Shown here: positions 8,395-17,117 of the stretch, piece by piece
How positions within the stretch are numbered: position 1 is the stretch's first letter
Layout of the letters: each line of letters starts with the position of its first letter
Source of the DNA: Myxococcales bacterium
GTDB taxonomy: Bacteria > Myxococcota_A > Polyangia > Polyangiales > SLQV01
NCBI GenBank assembly: GCA_007124745.1
Contig: SLEO01000151.1
Span: forward strand, 1-47,718
Length of the DNA: 47,718 nucleotides
Direction: 5' to 3'
Position numbers and translations under genes: made by a program
The notes under the pieces: generated by a model
What the model saw: the letters and a program-made list of their open reading frames with translations, nothing else
What the model was told of the DNA's origin: nothing
Database searches by the model: none

Positions 8395-9624
8395 TTATAG
8401 GGTGCCACGGCCGAGGGCGGAAAGCACCTCTACGGCGCGATCAACATCCGCCTGGGTATTGCCACGACCGAGCCCGAAGCGTAGGGCACTTCCCGAACGG
8501 TCAGGACCTGCTCCCATCGCGCGCAGGACGTGGGAGCCAGCATTGCGGGAACAGGCGGCAGCGGAGGTCACCGCGACCCGCGCCACGTCGAGGGCCACCA
8601 GCGATTGCGCGCTTGGAATGCCCAAGAGGGACACATTGAGGTTGCCTGGGTGCCGCGTGGGGCCGAATTCAGGCCCGTTCAGCACCACCTGGTCACGGCC
8701 CAGCGCGCCGCAAAGTTGCCCCAGCAGCTCGCTGCGCAACGCGTCGAGACGTTCTGCTTCTTCCGCTCCCGACGCTTCGAGGATACCCAGCGCGATATCG
8801 AGGCCCATCACGCCATAGAGGTTCGGCGTGCCCTTCACCAGGAGGTCGGCGGCGAACTCGGGACCAAGATGTACCGCGCCACCGCGAAGGTCTTGCGCCG
8901 GGCAGCGCGCGTAGAGGGCTGCCACACCTGTCGGTCCGTACACCTTGTGCCCGGAAAGCGTCACGAAGCTCGCACCTAGCGCTTCCGCAGCAATGTCGAT
9001 GTAGCCGAGGCCCTGACATGCATCGATGTGCAGGAGCACAGGGGCGGGCCATGCCGCGAACGCCTCGCGCAGACGCGACACCTGTACAAGCTCGGCTGCG
9101 CCGACCTCAGAGTTGGTGAGCGAAAGCGTCAAGATTAAAGGGCGTCCGCCGCCCACATGTGCACTTGCAAACGGCGCACCGCTGTCCGCTTCGAGCGGCT
9201 CGGGCAGGCCCGACTTGTTGACGCTCAGGAAGGCCCCAGCTTCCATTGAATGGACAGCGTTCAACACAGCCCGATGCGAGCTTGCCGGCGCGACCGCCGC
9301 AACCTCGGGCAGCCAGCGGCGAAGGACGTGGTGGAGGTGGCGAATCGCTTCGCTTGCGGAGCCGAAGAAGAGCACGCGACCGCTCGCCTGCCCGCCCACC
9401 AACTGGCAGATGCGCTGCGACGCCTTGCCGATGAGCCGGCGACTCCGGCGCGCGGCGTAGTGGCTCGCATCCGGATGGCCGAGGGCTTCGGGCTCTTGGG
9501 CCCAGCCTGCCGCGACCCGCGGGTCAAGCGGTGTTGTCGCGTGGTGGTCTAGATAGACCTCGCGGACTCCGCACGCTGGCTCAGATTCTAGCCCTGACCC
9601 CATTGTTTCAAGCTCCCAACCCAC
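8395..9624 (-). CDS. Cysteine desulfurase, IscS/NifS-like (second desulfurase of the locus)
   Basis: VYLDHHATTPLDPRV, HIDACQGLGYIDIAAEALGASFVTLSGHKVYGPTGVAALY, AACSRNAGSHVLRAMG. Confidence 0.88.
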   Translation of the reverse strand: MGWELETMGSGLESEPACGVREVYLDHHATTPLDPRVAAGWAQEPEALGHPDASHYAARRSRRLIGKASQRICQLVGGQASGRVLFFGSASEAIRHLHHVLRRWLPEVAAVAPASSHRAVLNAVHSMEAGAFLSVNKSGLPEPLEADSGAPFASAHVGGGRPLILTLSLTNSEVGAAELVQVSRLREAFAAWPAPVLLHIDACQGLGYIDIAAEALGASFVTLSGHKVYGPTGVAALYARCPAQDLRGGAVHLGPEFAADLLVKGTPNLYGVMGLDIALGILEASGAEEAERLDALRSELLGQLCGALGRDQVVLNGPEFGPTRHPGNLNVSLLGIPSAQSLVALDVARVAVTSAAACSRNAGSHVLRAMGAGPDRSGSALRFGLGRGNTQADVDRAVEVLSALGRGTL

Positions 9625-9692
9625 AACGCGCGAACTGCCTCCAGCGAAGAAGCCAGGCGCCGCAGGAGCTCCCTTTCGTTGTGCGGAGGAAG

Positions 9693-9959
9693 CTAGGCGG
9701 CCAAGCGGTTCACTTGCTCGCTCAGTCGCGACACGACCCGCGAGGCGGTCTTGCGATGCAAGACCCCCTTCGACGCAGCAGAGTGCAACTTGGACACGGC
9801 AGCACGCAGCGCGGTCTGCGCTTCGGGCGCTGCGCCCTCAGCAATGCTCTGGCGGACGCGCTTCACGTAGGTGCGCAGCGTGGTACGGACATGCTTGTTG
9901 CGTGCCGTACGCTTGAGAGTTTGCCGGATTCGCTTCTTCGCTGATGCGTGACTCGCCAT
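9693..9959 (-). CDS. rpsT: 30S ribosomal protein S20
   Basis: MASHASAKKRIRQTLKRTARNKHVRTTLRTYVKRVRQ...SKGVLHRKTASRVVSRLSEQVNRL. Confidence 0.96.
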   Translation of the reverse strand: MASHASAKKRIRQTLKRTARNKHVRTTLRTYVKRVRQSIAEGAAPEAQTALRAAVSKLHSAASKGVLHRKTASRVVSRLSEQVNRLAA

Positions 9960-10084
9960 AATCTATCTCATTCCACGGGGCTTATCTCGCTATGCAGAGT
10001 AAGCCGTTTTCAGTCCCGCTCTGCCCTCGCCCCAACCGCGGGCGCGAACTCTAGCAGTGGCCACGCCGGATGCAATCGAGGCCA

Positions 10085-11080
10085 CTACGAAGGTTGTTGC
10101 AAGCCGTCCAGCATGCCGCGGTGGACGGTGTAGTCCGTTCGGCAGTAGTCGCATGTCAGCGTCAGGGCCCCCGTATCCCTGAAGAGTTCATGCAGGTCCG
10201 CGCGCGGCAGCGCACTGAGGCTCAGCAGCATACGCGCCTCACTGCAGCTACAGTCCCAGTGGAGGCTTCCATGCTCCGTGACGGTAAACGGCATGCCGAA
10301 GAGAAGCTCTTCAAGCATGCGTCCCGGCACGCCCTGCGGGCCGTACGCGCCCTCAAGCACAAGCTCGCCCGGTGCACTTCGTTCGGCGGCCCCCGGCCAG
10401 AAGGTACCCACACGCGGAAACTCACCGAGACGCGCGGTCATGATAGCCAGCGTGGTTTCGGAAAGCTCCGGCAGCAGTTGCACCAGATATCCGCCAGCGC
10501 GCAACACCGTGCCGCTTGTTGGGTCGATCTCACACGCAACATCCACGGCACTGGCAACCTGTTCGCTCCTCAGCATGTAGCCGACAAGCGCTTCCGCGAT
10601 GTTCGGACGCGCAAGGTCGATAACACCCCGATGCATGTGACCCGACGGCAAGGTACGCTGCGCCTCGAAGAACCAGGTACTCCCCTGGGGACGCGTCTCT
10701 GGGACCAAAGCCAGCCCTCTCCCGGCGCCATCGGGCTGAGATTCCGCCACCAAACGGGCACCCTGCTCGCCCTGGCGCAGCAGCAACTGTACCCGTTCAT
10801 TGGGCGACATCGTTTCGCGTACCAGCGCGGCACCGACGATGAGTTCGCCCAGGGTCTGCGCAACCCCTCCGGTGAGTGCTTGCCGACGCACGACCTCTGC
10901 AACGGTTTGGGTCAGATCGATACAAATAACGCGAAAGCCGCCGTCATCGGTGAGCGCCCGAACGACGGCGTCTCGCTTTGCGGACTCCGGGTCGCTCTGC
11001 CTGGACACGCTTTCGCCGTCGGCTGCGCTAAGCGCGCTTGGCTGTCGAGAAGTAGGTGAAGACGACATACGAAAACGCAT
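10085..11080 (-). CDS. hslO: Redox-regulated chaperone Hsp33
   Basis: C-terminal zinc/redox switch DCSCSEARM...LTCDYCRTDYTV (CxC...CxxC) and Hsp33-like body. Confidence 0.92.
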   Translation of the reverse strand: MRFRMSSSPTSRQPSALSAADGESVSRQSDPESAKRDAVVRALTDDGGFRVICIDLTQTVAEVVRRQALTGGVAQTLGELIVGAALVRETMSPNERVQLLLRQGEQGARLVAESQPDGAGRGLALVPETRPQGSTWFFEAQRTLPSGHMHRGVIDLARPNIAEALVGYMLRSEQVASAVDVACEIDPTSGTVLRAGGYLVQLLPELSETTLAIMTARLGEFPRVGTFWPGAAERSAPGELVLEGAYGPQGVPGRMLEELLFGMPFTVTEHGSLHWDCSCSEARMLLSLSALPRADLHELFRDTGALTLTCDYCRTDYTVHRGMLDGLQQPS

Positions 11081-11111
11081 GCAGCCTAGCAGCTTATGGA
11101 AAATGTGCGGC

Positions 11112-11143
11112 CCCGGGGCACCTCGGCCGCCTGACGCCCCGGG
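11112..11143 (-). terminator. Putative terminator hairpin downstream of the RND/MMPL gene
   Basis: CCCGGGGC (11112-11119) pairs with GCCCCGGG (11136-11143); minus strand continues GCCGCACATTTTCC. Confidence 0.4.
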
Positions 11144-11180
11144 TCAATCAAGGCCACCCAAGACTCATTGAAGCACTTCT

Positions 11181-13856
11181 TTAAGTATGCGACGCGCTAA
11201 GCCCTTCGAGCGCCCCCTTCCGGGATGGGGAACGCCCACGCCTGGTTGGAAAAAGCAAACGCAGCAGCAAGGGCAAGTAGACCAGCGTGGCACACAGACA
11301 CGTGACGACCGTCACACCGACAAGCTCACCAAACTCGCGGATGGGCGGAAAGGCGCTGAAGAGCAGCACGCCGAATCCTAATGCAAGGGCGAGGCTCGCC
11401 ACCGTTACTGCGTAGCCCGCGCGGGCCGCCGCTAGCACGAGCAGCCGCGACGAAAGACGCGGCCGCGCCTTCAGGTGCGGCGCAATGAAGGCCAGTAAAT
11501 GAATGCTCGCGTCGACGGCCAAACCAAAGCTCAGCGTAAAGATCATCGCCGTGGCAGCGCTTAGCTGTATGTCCCGAAACCCCATGTATCCGAAGGCCAC
11601 AACGAGCGGCGCCACACTCGTGGGCAGGGCCACCAGCGCCAGGCGCATCGAGCCAAAGGCGATACGCAGCAGCACCAAAATTGCCAGCAGCGCAAGACCC
11701 AAGCTGAGCGAAAGGTCCCCCACTAAAGTGCCAAGTGCGGAGGCAGCACTCGCGCCGCTGCCAAAGAGCGTCACCTCGACGTTCGTGCCCAGCGCGCTGG
11801 AGAGGTCAGCTTCGAGGGCGCGGGCCAGCAATGGTAGCCGTGCCACCGCTGACGAAGCGAGCCCGACTTCTACCAGCGCCGTGTCACCGGCCAAAGAGAT
11901 GCCGACCCGCGCGGGCTTCTGCGCTCTAATCACGTTGACCAGCGCCTGGAGTGCCTCCGACGATAGCGTTTCGAGCCCACCCGGACCGTTCGGCGACAGC
12001 CTCCGAAGCGCTTGCGCCAGGAGTGGCGTGGGCGCTTCCACAAAGCGCACGCCGGCTTCTGCGCTCAGCGCCGCCGACAGGACCGTATCGAGATTCTGAA
12101 GGTTGCTTGGTTGGTACCAGAATCGCGCCGGTGCTTGGATGGAAAACGTCGCTTGCTCCAAGCCAACCAGCTTGTCGTCGATCATGAGCGCCGCCTTGTA
12201 GGTGGGCGACGCTGGGTCGAGATGGGCCAACGGCGACGTGGTGCGCTCGACCGTCATCGCCGCTGGTATCGCGATAAACGCTGCCAGCAAGCCCAATACG
12301 AGCAGGCGGACGCGATGGCGGAGCACCCATTCGGTGAGCTGAGCGAGCCCGCGCCGCACTTGGCGACCCGTTCGCCGAGCCGCCAGTTTGCCGAGCGCCC
12401 AACGCGGCAGCAGCGCCAAGATGGCGGGCACGAGCGTCACGGACGCCAAGAAGGCGAGCCCTACGCCAAGCGCCCCAGCGAGCCCAAAGCCCCGGATGAC
12501 GTCATTGCGCGTCACGCAGAGCGCTAGCAAGCCCGCCATCGTCGTGGCGGAGGTGAGCAGGCAGGGCCGCAGCAGACGCCGCGCGGATTCGAAGGCGGCC
12601 GCATCCCGCGGCCAGCGCCGGCTCATAAGGCTTTGGCAGTGCAGCACAATATGCACGCCATCGCTCAGACCGATCACGACGATGAGTGCGGGCAACACAC
12701 TGGTAAGAACCGTTAGGCTGAGGCCGAACCAGCCCATCAGTCCAAAGGTGGCAAGCCCCGCCAGCGCCACCGCGAGCAGAGCGACAAGCGTCGGGACGAC
12801 CGCACGGAACGCGAGCGCCATGATCAACGCCGACACTAGAACGGTCAACGGCAACAGCGTCGTCTGGTCCTGCTCCATCGCGAGGACGATTTCCGTCCGC
12901 AGAGGCAGCAGCCCCGAAAGCTTCACGTCGGCCCCTTCCGGGCGGGGAACGGCCCGAATCGTCGCCTCGAGACTGGCGATAAGCGCGCCCCGAGCGGGCA
13001 GCTCGGTGGGCACTTCATGCAAAAACACCGCGACAGGCGCCGCGGTGCCGTCATCGCTGATGAGTCGCTGGTCGAAGTCGGCGCCACCAGCGAACGACGC
13101 TGCCATCTCCTCCGGGTCGGACACAGGTTCCCGCTCGCGGGCCGTGAAGTCGGGCAGACTAGCGAGTCCATATTCGAAATGGTCGCCCGCCTGACGCACA
13201 AAGCTATCGAGGGCGCGCAATACCTCGCCAGGCATGCCGCCCGGTCCGGGCTCGAGCTTGAGGCTCGCCGCACCAGGTCCGCCAGACGCCGAAGACGACG
13301 CCGCGCTTCCCGGCGCCGCCGCTGCGCCGGCGCCAGGGCTCGGGTCCGAATCGTCGTCCGCCAACGCTTCCAGCGCATCGAGGTCGGGACCTTCGGGGGC
13401 CGCGCCCGCCGCCGGATCGCCCCCCCCCCCACGCTCGACCGCATCCACCCACGCAAGGCGCGGGAGCGTGACGAGACTATCGGCGGCGCGCACCTCTGAC
13501 CGCTCGGCGAGCGCTTGGGTCAACGTTTGCAAATAAGCGAGCCCCGGCGCCTCCCGCAAAGAAACCCCGGACACGAGCACGACCACATCGGGCCTCCGGT
13601 CTGGCCAATAACGCGTGGCAGATGCAGCAGCAGCCAGTGCAGCCTCGGATGCGACAAAGAGACGTTCGGGGGTCGGGTCCAGCTGCAACCGGCCAAGACC
13701 CGGAACCGCGACCGCAAGCAAGAGCAACCATGCGCCGAGGGCGGTCCAAGCCCAGCGACGCGGCCGCTCAGGGGACGGCCGTGACGGACGCTGGCGGTTG
13801 GGTTGCGCTCGATGTCTCACGTGAAGCGCCTTGGCTGCAACCGTCGCGGGCTGCAA
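11181..13856 (-). CDS. RND/MMPL-family exporter (hydrophobe/lipid exporter-like)
   Basis: About 890 aa, two TM clusters each followed by a periplasmic domain; GLSDGVHIVLH and FGLAVDASIHLLAF RND-type motifs. Confidence 0.85.
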   Translation of the reverse strand: MQPATVAAKALHVRHRAQPNRQRPSRPSPERPRRWAWTALGAWLLLLAVAVPGLGRLQLDPTPERLFVASEAALAAAASATRYWPDRRPDVVVLVSGVSLREAPGLAYLQTLTQALAERSEVRAADSLVTLPRLAWVDAVERGGGGDPAAGAAPEGPDLDALEALADDDSDPSPGAGAAAAPGSAASSSASGGPGAASLKLEPGPGGMPGEVLRALDSFVRQAGDHFEYGLASLPDFTAREREPVSDPEEMAASFAGGADFDQRLISDDGTAAPVAVFLHEVPTELPARGALIASLEATIRAVPRPEGADVKLSGLLPLRTEIVLAMEQDQTTLLPLTVLVSALIMALAFRAVVPTLVALLAVALAGLATFGLMGWFGLSLTVLTSVLPALIVVIGLSDGVHIVLHCQSLMSRRWPRDAAAFESARRLLRPCLLTSATTMAGLLALCVTRNDVIRGFGLAGALGVGLAFLASVTLVPAILALLPRWALGKLAARRTGRQVRRGLAQLTEWVLRHRVRLLVLGLLAAFIAIPAAMTVERTTSPLAHLDPASPTYKAALMIDDKLVGLEQATFSIQAPARFWYQPSNLQNLDTVLSAALSAEAGVRFVEAPTPLLAQALRRLSPNGPGGLETLSSEALQALVNVIRAQKPARVGISLAGDTALVEVGLASSAVARLPLLARALEADLSSALGTNVEVTLFGSGASAASALGTLVGDLSLSLGLALLAILVLLRIAFGSMRLALVALPTSVAPLVVAFGYMGFRDIQLSAATAMIFTLSFGLAVDASIHLLAFIAPHLKARPRLSSRLLVLAAARAGYAVTVASLALALGFGVLLFSAFPPIREFGELVGVTVVTCLCATLVYLPLLLRLLFPTRRGRSPSRKGALEGLSASHT

Positions 13857-13910
13857 GGTGACGCACCGCCAAGCTTGTGCGAAATTTGCGTGGTAGCGTG
13901 CGGTGGCAGC

Positions 13911-15626
13911 ATGAGTTCAGGCCGACAGATCCGCGGGCGGGCCGCGCGCTTTGCCGGCGGCACGCTGCTATCCCGTGTGACCGGCGCTGCGCGCGACATC
14001 GTCCTAGCGTCCTGTTTACCCACCTGGCTTTTCGACGTCTTCATCGTCGCGTTCACCATACCCAACACCCTGCGAACGCTTATCGCCGAGGGTGCAACTT
14101 CCAGCGCGATTGTGCCGCTCTACGCCGCTATCGATCCAAGTGACCGGGCTGCTCGCGCGGACTTTCTCCGGCGCGCGCTGGGTTTTGTGGTCAGCATCGC
14201 GGCACTGTCGAGCCTCTTGCTTCTCTTCGGCGCCGGGCTGCTGATCAATCTCTACGCGCCCGGGCTCAGCGACGCGTCTCGTGAGCAAGCTGTCGTCTTT
14301 GTCCGCGCCTTCGGGCCTTATGTCATCCTCCTGGCCTGGACCGCGGCGCTCCAGGGCGTTCTCACCGCAGAGCACCGCCTGGGCCTTGTCGGTGCTCTGC
14401 CGGGCCTGCTCAACTTGGGGCTTATCGCCGGCGCTGTCGCAAGCCTCAGCCCGGAGCTGAGCGCCACCTGGACCCTCACGGCGGGGCTTTACGGCGCGGC
14501 CCTAGTGCAGCTCATCGCCTCGGCTCGGGCGCTCAGGCATCTAGGCAAGTCACTTTGGCCCACGCTCCGCCGCTGGGACGCCCTCAGCGGGCAAATGATG
14601 GGCCTACTCGGCCCTACCCTTGTGCTGAGTGCCGTCTACCAGGCGCAGGTCCTGTTGACACGCGCTTACGCTTCCTATGCTGGGCTCGGCGCGCAGACGT
14701 ACCTCTACCTGGGGCAGCGCCTGATAGAAGTCCCTCTCGCACTCGTGGCCGCCTCCCTCTCCACCGCACTGCTTCCGGAACTGAGCCGCAGCGCTGCTGC
14801 GGAAGGGGGCGGTCACCCTGCTTCACAAGGGCGTGCAGACGGCCAGAAGGCTGCACCCACAACGACAAACGACACGAACGCGCGCTCAGATTCGGAAGTG
14901 CGCAACTCAGACCGGGGCGGCACGCCGAAAGACGCGCTAGCAGACGTGGAAGCCATCGACGCCTCCCGCACATCAGAGGGCCATGGCAAGCACCATCTCT
15001 TGGGGTCATCGCTGAGAGGCGGGCTTTTCCTGGTGTGGCCCGTGGTACTGGTACTGTGTCTCTGCGGCTACGAGATAGCGGACCTTCTCTTTGGCCGGGG
15101 CGAGTTCAGTGCCAAAGACAGTGCCGCGACCGCGGCCTCCTTGCGTATCCAAGCCCTAGGGCTCTTGCCCGCTTTCTCCGCCCGCCTGCTCACGCCCGTC
15201 TTCTACGCGCGCAAGCGCCCAAGCTTGCTCGCCTATGCGACGGTCCTGCAGCTCGTCGCCTACGCTGCCTGCGGCGCACCGCTACTTCGCAGCCACGGCC
15301 ACGTGGGCCTCGCACTGGCATCGACGCTCGCCTTGCTCGTGTATGCCGTCACGCTCGCAGCCGTCGCCTGCCGTCTCGACAAAACACTAGCCGCTGCCCT
15401 CCGCGCTCAAACCCTGCCGTTGCTGAAGCAACTCACCGCAGTATCGCTGGCGGCGGGCATGGCGCTGCTCGCGCTACCCTGCCTCGCCCCGTGGCCAGGC
15501 TGGGCACGCCTGGGAGCCGTCAGCCTCGGCGCCAGCAGCCTCTACCTCGTTGTCATCGTCGCACTTGACACCGAGCTGCGCGCGGCGCTTCAGCGCCTGC
15601 TGACGCGCGCCCAAGTCGGCGCCTAG
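13911..15626 (+). CDS. murJ: Lipid II flippase MurJ/MviN
   Basis: ATG at 13911; ARFAGGTLLSRVTGAARDIVLASCL, AFTIPNTLRTLIAEGATSSAIVPLY, many TM helices. ORF track starts at 13803. Confidence 0.92.
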   Translation: MSSGRQIRGRAARFAGGTLLSRVTGAARDIVLASCLPTWLFDVFIVAFTIPNTLRTLIAEGATSSAIVPLYAAIDPSDRAARADFLRRALGFVVSIAALSSLLLLFGAGLLINLYAPGLSDASREQAVVFVRAFGPYVILLAWTAALQGVLTAEHRLGLVGALPGLLNLGLIAGAVASLSPELSATWTLTAGLYGAALVQLIASARALRHLGKSLWPTLRRWDALSGQMMGLLGPTLVLSAVYQAQVLLTRAYASYAGLGAQTYLYLGQRLIEVPLALVAASLSTALLPELSRSAAAEGGGHPASQGRADGQKAAPTTTNDTNARSDSEVRNSDRGGTPKDALADVEAIDASRTSEGHGKHHLLGSSLRGGLFLVWPVVLVLCLCGYEIADLLFGRGEFSAKDSAATAASLRIQALGLLPAFSARLLTPVFYARKRPSLLAYATVLQLVAYAACGAPLLRSHGHVGLALASTLALLVYAVTLAAVACRLDKTLAAALRAQTLPLLKQLTAVSLAAGMALLALPCLAPWPGWARLGAVSLGASSLYLVVIVALDTELRAALQRLLTRAQVGA

Positions 15627-15641
15627 CCCTGTGCATGGGCG

Positions 15642-15668
15642 GAAGCGCGCTACCACCTGCCGCGCTTC
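15642..15668 (+). terminator. Putative terminator hairpin after murJ
   Basis: GAAGCGCG (15642-15649) and CGCGCTTC (15661-15668), 8-bp perfect stem just after the murJ stop; no clear U tract. Confidence 0.35.
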
Positions 15669-15706
15669 AAGACCTGCCACACGCCTAGGGCTGGGGGCTC
15701 GAAGCT

Positions 15707-15850
15707 GAGCCATCCCCAGGGTGAGCCTTGGGGACGAAAGCCGCGGGGAAATGGGCCTTCCGTGCGCGGACCCACCCACCCCACCATACTCACTCCAGGC
15801 CCATTTCCCCGCGGCTTTCTGCGTCTCGAGTTCATGAGGGGACAGCTCAG
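15707..15850. repeat. Dispersed nested inverted-repeat element, copy 2
   Basis: Aligned to 146-289. Inner arms 15737-15758 and 15797-15818 form a perfect 22-bp inverted repeat. Outer imperfect repeat CTGAGCCATCCCC / GGGGACAGCTCAG. Confidence 0.92.
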
Positions 15851-16011
15851 GGCTCGAAGAACGTATGGATAGCTCGCAACAAGAACCAAAGGCCGAAGCA
15901 AAGCGCAAGCGCATAGCCTCCGATGGCCAGAAGGGAATCGGAGACTGAGCCCCTTAGCCAGACCGGCCCGCTTTCCCGTACTAAGGTGCAACCTATGGCC
16001 AAGCCGAGCAC
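15847..16011 (-). CDS. Possible small membrane protein (~54 aa)
   Basis: C-terminal SDSLLAIGGYALALCFGLWFLLRAIHTFFEP looks like a TM helix. A GTG at 16011 could be the start. It slightly overlaps the engB start antisense, so this is speculative. Confidence 0.3.
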   Translation of the reverse strand: MLGLAIGCTLVRESGPVWLRGSVSDSLLAIGGYALALCFGLWFLLRAIHTFFEP

Positions 16012-16759
16012 ACCGCCCAAGCGCAGCCGCGCTGCCAAACCTGCGGCCCCGAAGCGGAACGACGCTAGCAAGCCCACGCCGCCAGCATCTCGGAGCAAAG
16101 ACCTCAACGTCGCGGACAGCCGCTTCGTCATCTCCGCCACCAACAACGCAGGGCTAGTCTCACTTGAAGCATTGCCGCAGATAGCGGTGGCGGGCGCATC
16201 TAACGTGGGCAAGTCGTCACTCTTGAACGCGCTGCTCGCGCGTAAGGGGCTCGTGCGGACTAGCAAGTCGCCGGGCTGCACCCGTCTCCTCAATGTCTTT
16301 GGCGTCACCTTCGGCACGCAGCCGCTCTACTTCGTGGACCTGCCTGGCTACGGCTACGCCGCCCGCTCGAAAAGCGAACGCCGAGAATGGGGGGAATCCA
16401 TCGATAGCTACCTTTCGGAAAGCGCCGAACTCGCCCTAGTCCTGATACTCGTAGACAGCCGCCGCGGCATCGGCCCCTTCGAAGACCAGCTCATCGACTG
16501 GCTCCAAACCCAAGCCCGCAGCATGGAGATAGTCGTCACCAAGCTAGACAAGCTCCCCAAAGCCAAACAAAAGCCCACCATGGCGGCCTTCAAAGCTGAG
16601 CTCAAAGCCCGCGCCGCCCCGATGGCCCTGAGCCCCATTCCAGTGGTGGGCACGTCCAGCGAGACCGGCGAAGGCATCCCCCACCTCCGCGACCGCTGCC
16701 TCCGCGCCGCCCTCACCCACCTCACCACCCCCGCACCGAAAGTCGTTACGAATGCATAA
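15995..16759 (+). CDS. engB: Ribosome biogenesis GTPase EngB/YihA
   Basis: P-loop VAGASNVGKSSLLNALL, SKSPGCTRLLNVF, YFVDLPGYGYA, VVTKLDKL. ATG at 15995 with upstream AAGGTG preferred over 15923. Confidence 0.93.
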   Translation: MAKPSTPPKRSRAAKPAAPKRNDASKPTPPASRSKDLNVADSRFVISATNNAGLVSLEALPQIAVAGASNVGKSSLLNALLARKGLVRTSKSPGCTRLLNVFGVTFGTQPLYFVDLPGYGYAARSKSERREWGESIDSYLSESAELALVLILVDSRRGIGPFEDQLIDWLQTQARSMEIVVTKLDKLPKAKQKPTMAAFKAELKARAAPMALSPIPVVGTSSETGEGIPHLRDRCLRAALTHLTTPAPKVVTNA

Positions 16760-16768
16760 GGCACGGCG

Positions 16769-17095
16769 TTAGCCGCGGAGGGAGGGGTCGCGGCGGAACT
16801 CGCGGCATTGGGGGGAGCCGGGGGCGAACTCGCGGCAGGTGGTGCCGCGGTCGGCGTAGATGGCGCAGGCGTTGTGGGAGGCGGGTGTGCCTAGGTGGAC
16901 GCAGGCACCGCTGGGTGTCGTGGCAAAGGCGCGCTCGCCGAAGTGGCCCGGTTGGGTCGCCGCTACCAGATCGTGGCGGCCGAGCCCGCGCCAGCGCAGC
17001 AGATCTGCCTCAGGCACCAGAATCCTGCCGTCGTGTCCAGTGCGGCAGCAGGCACCGCAGCTCAGGCAGTCGAAGACTTCCTCCGGCTCACTCAT
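16769..17095 (-). CDS. YkgJ-family Cys-rich metal-binding protein
   Basis: FDCLSCGACCR...GACVHL...CAIYADRGTTCREFAPGSPQC. Confidence 0.85.
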   Translation of the reverse strand: MSEPEEVFDCLSCGACCRTGHDGRILVPEADLLRWRGLGRHDLVAATQPGHFGERAFATTPSGACVHLGTPASHNACAIYADRGTTCREFAPGSPQCREFRRDPSLRG

Positions 17096-17117
17096 CCATG
17101 CCTCTTTGATAGCAGCA

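Noticed and set aside
12388-13194. 268-aa plus-strand ORF
   Set aside because: Antisense to the RND/MMPL exporter; Ser/Arg-rich artefact.
14555-15568. 337-aa plus-strand ORF
   Set aside because: Out-of-frame reading inside murJ; Arg/Pro-rich with no domain.
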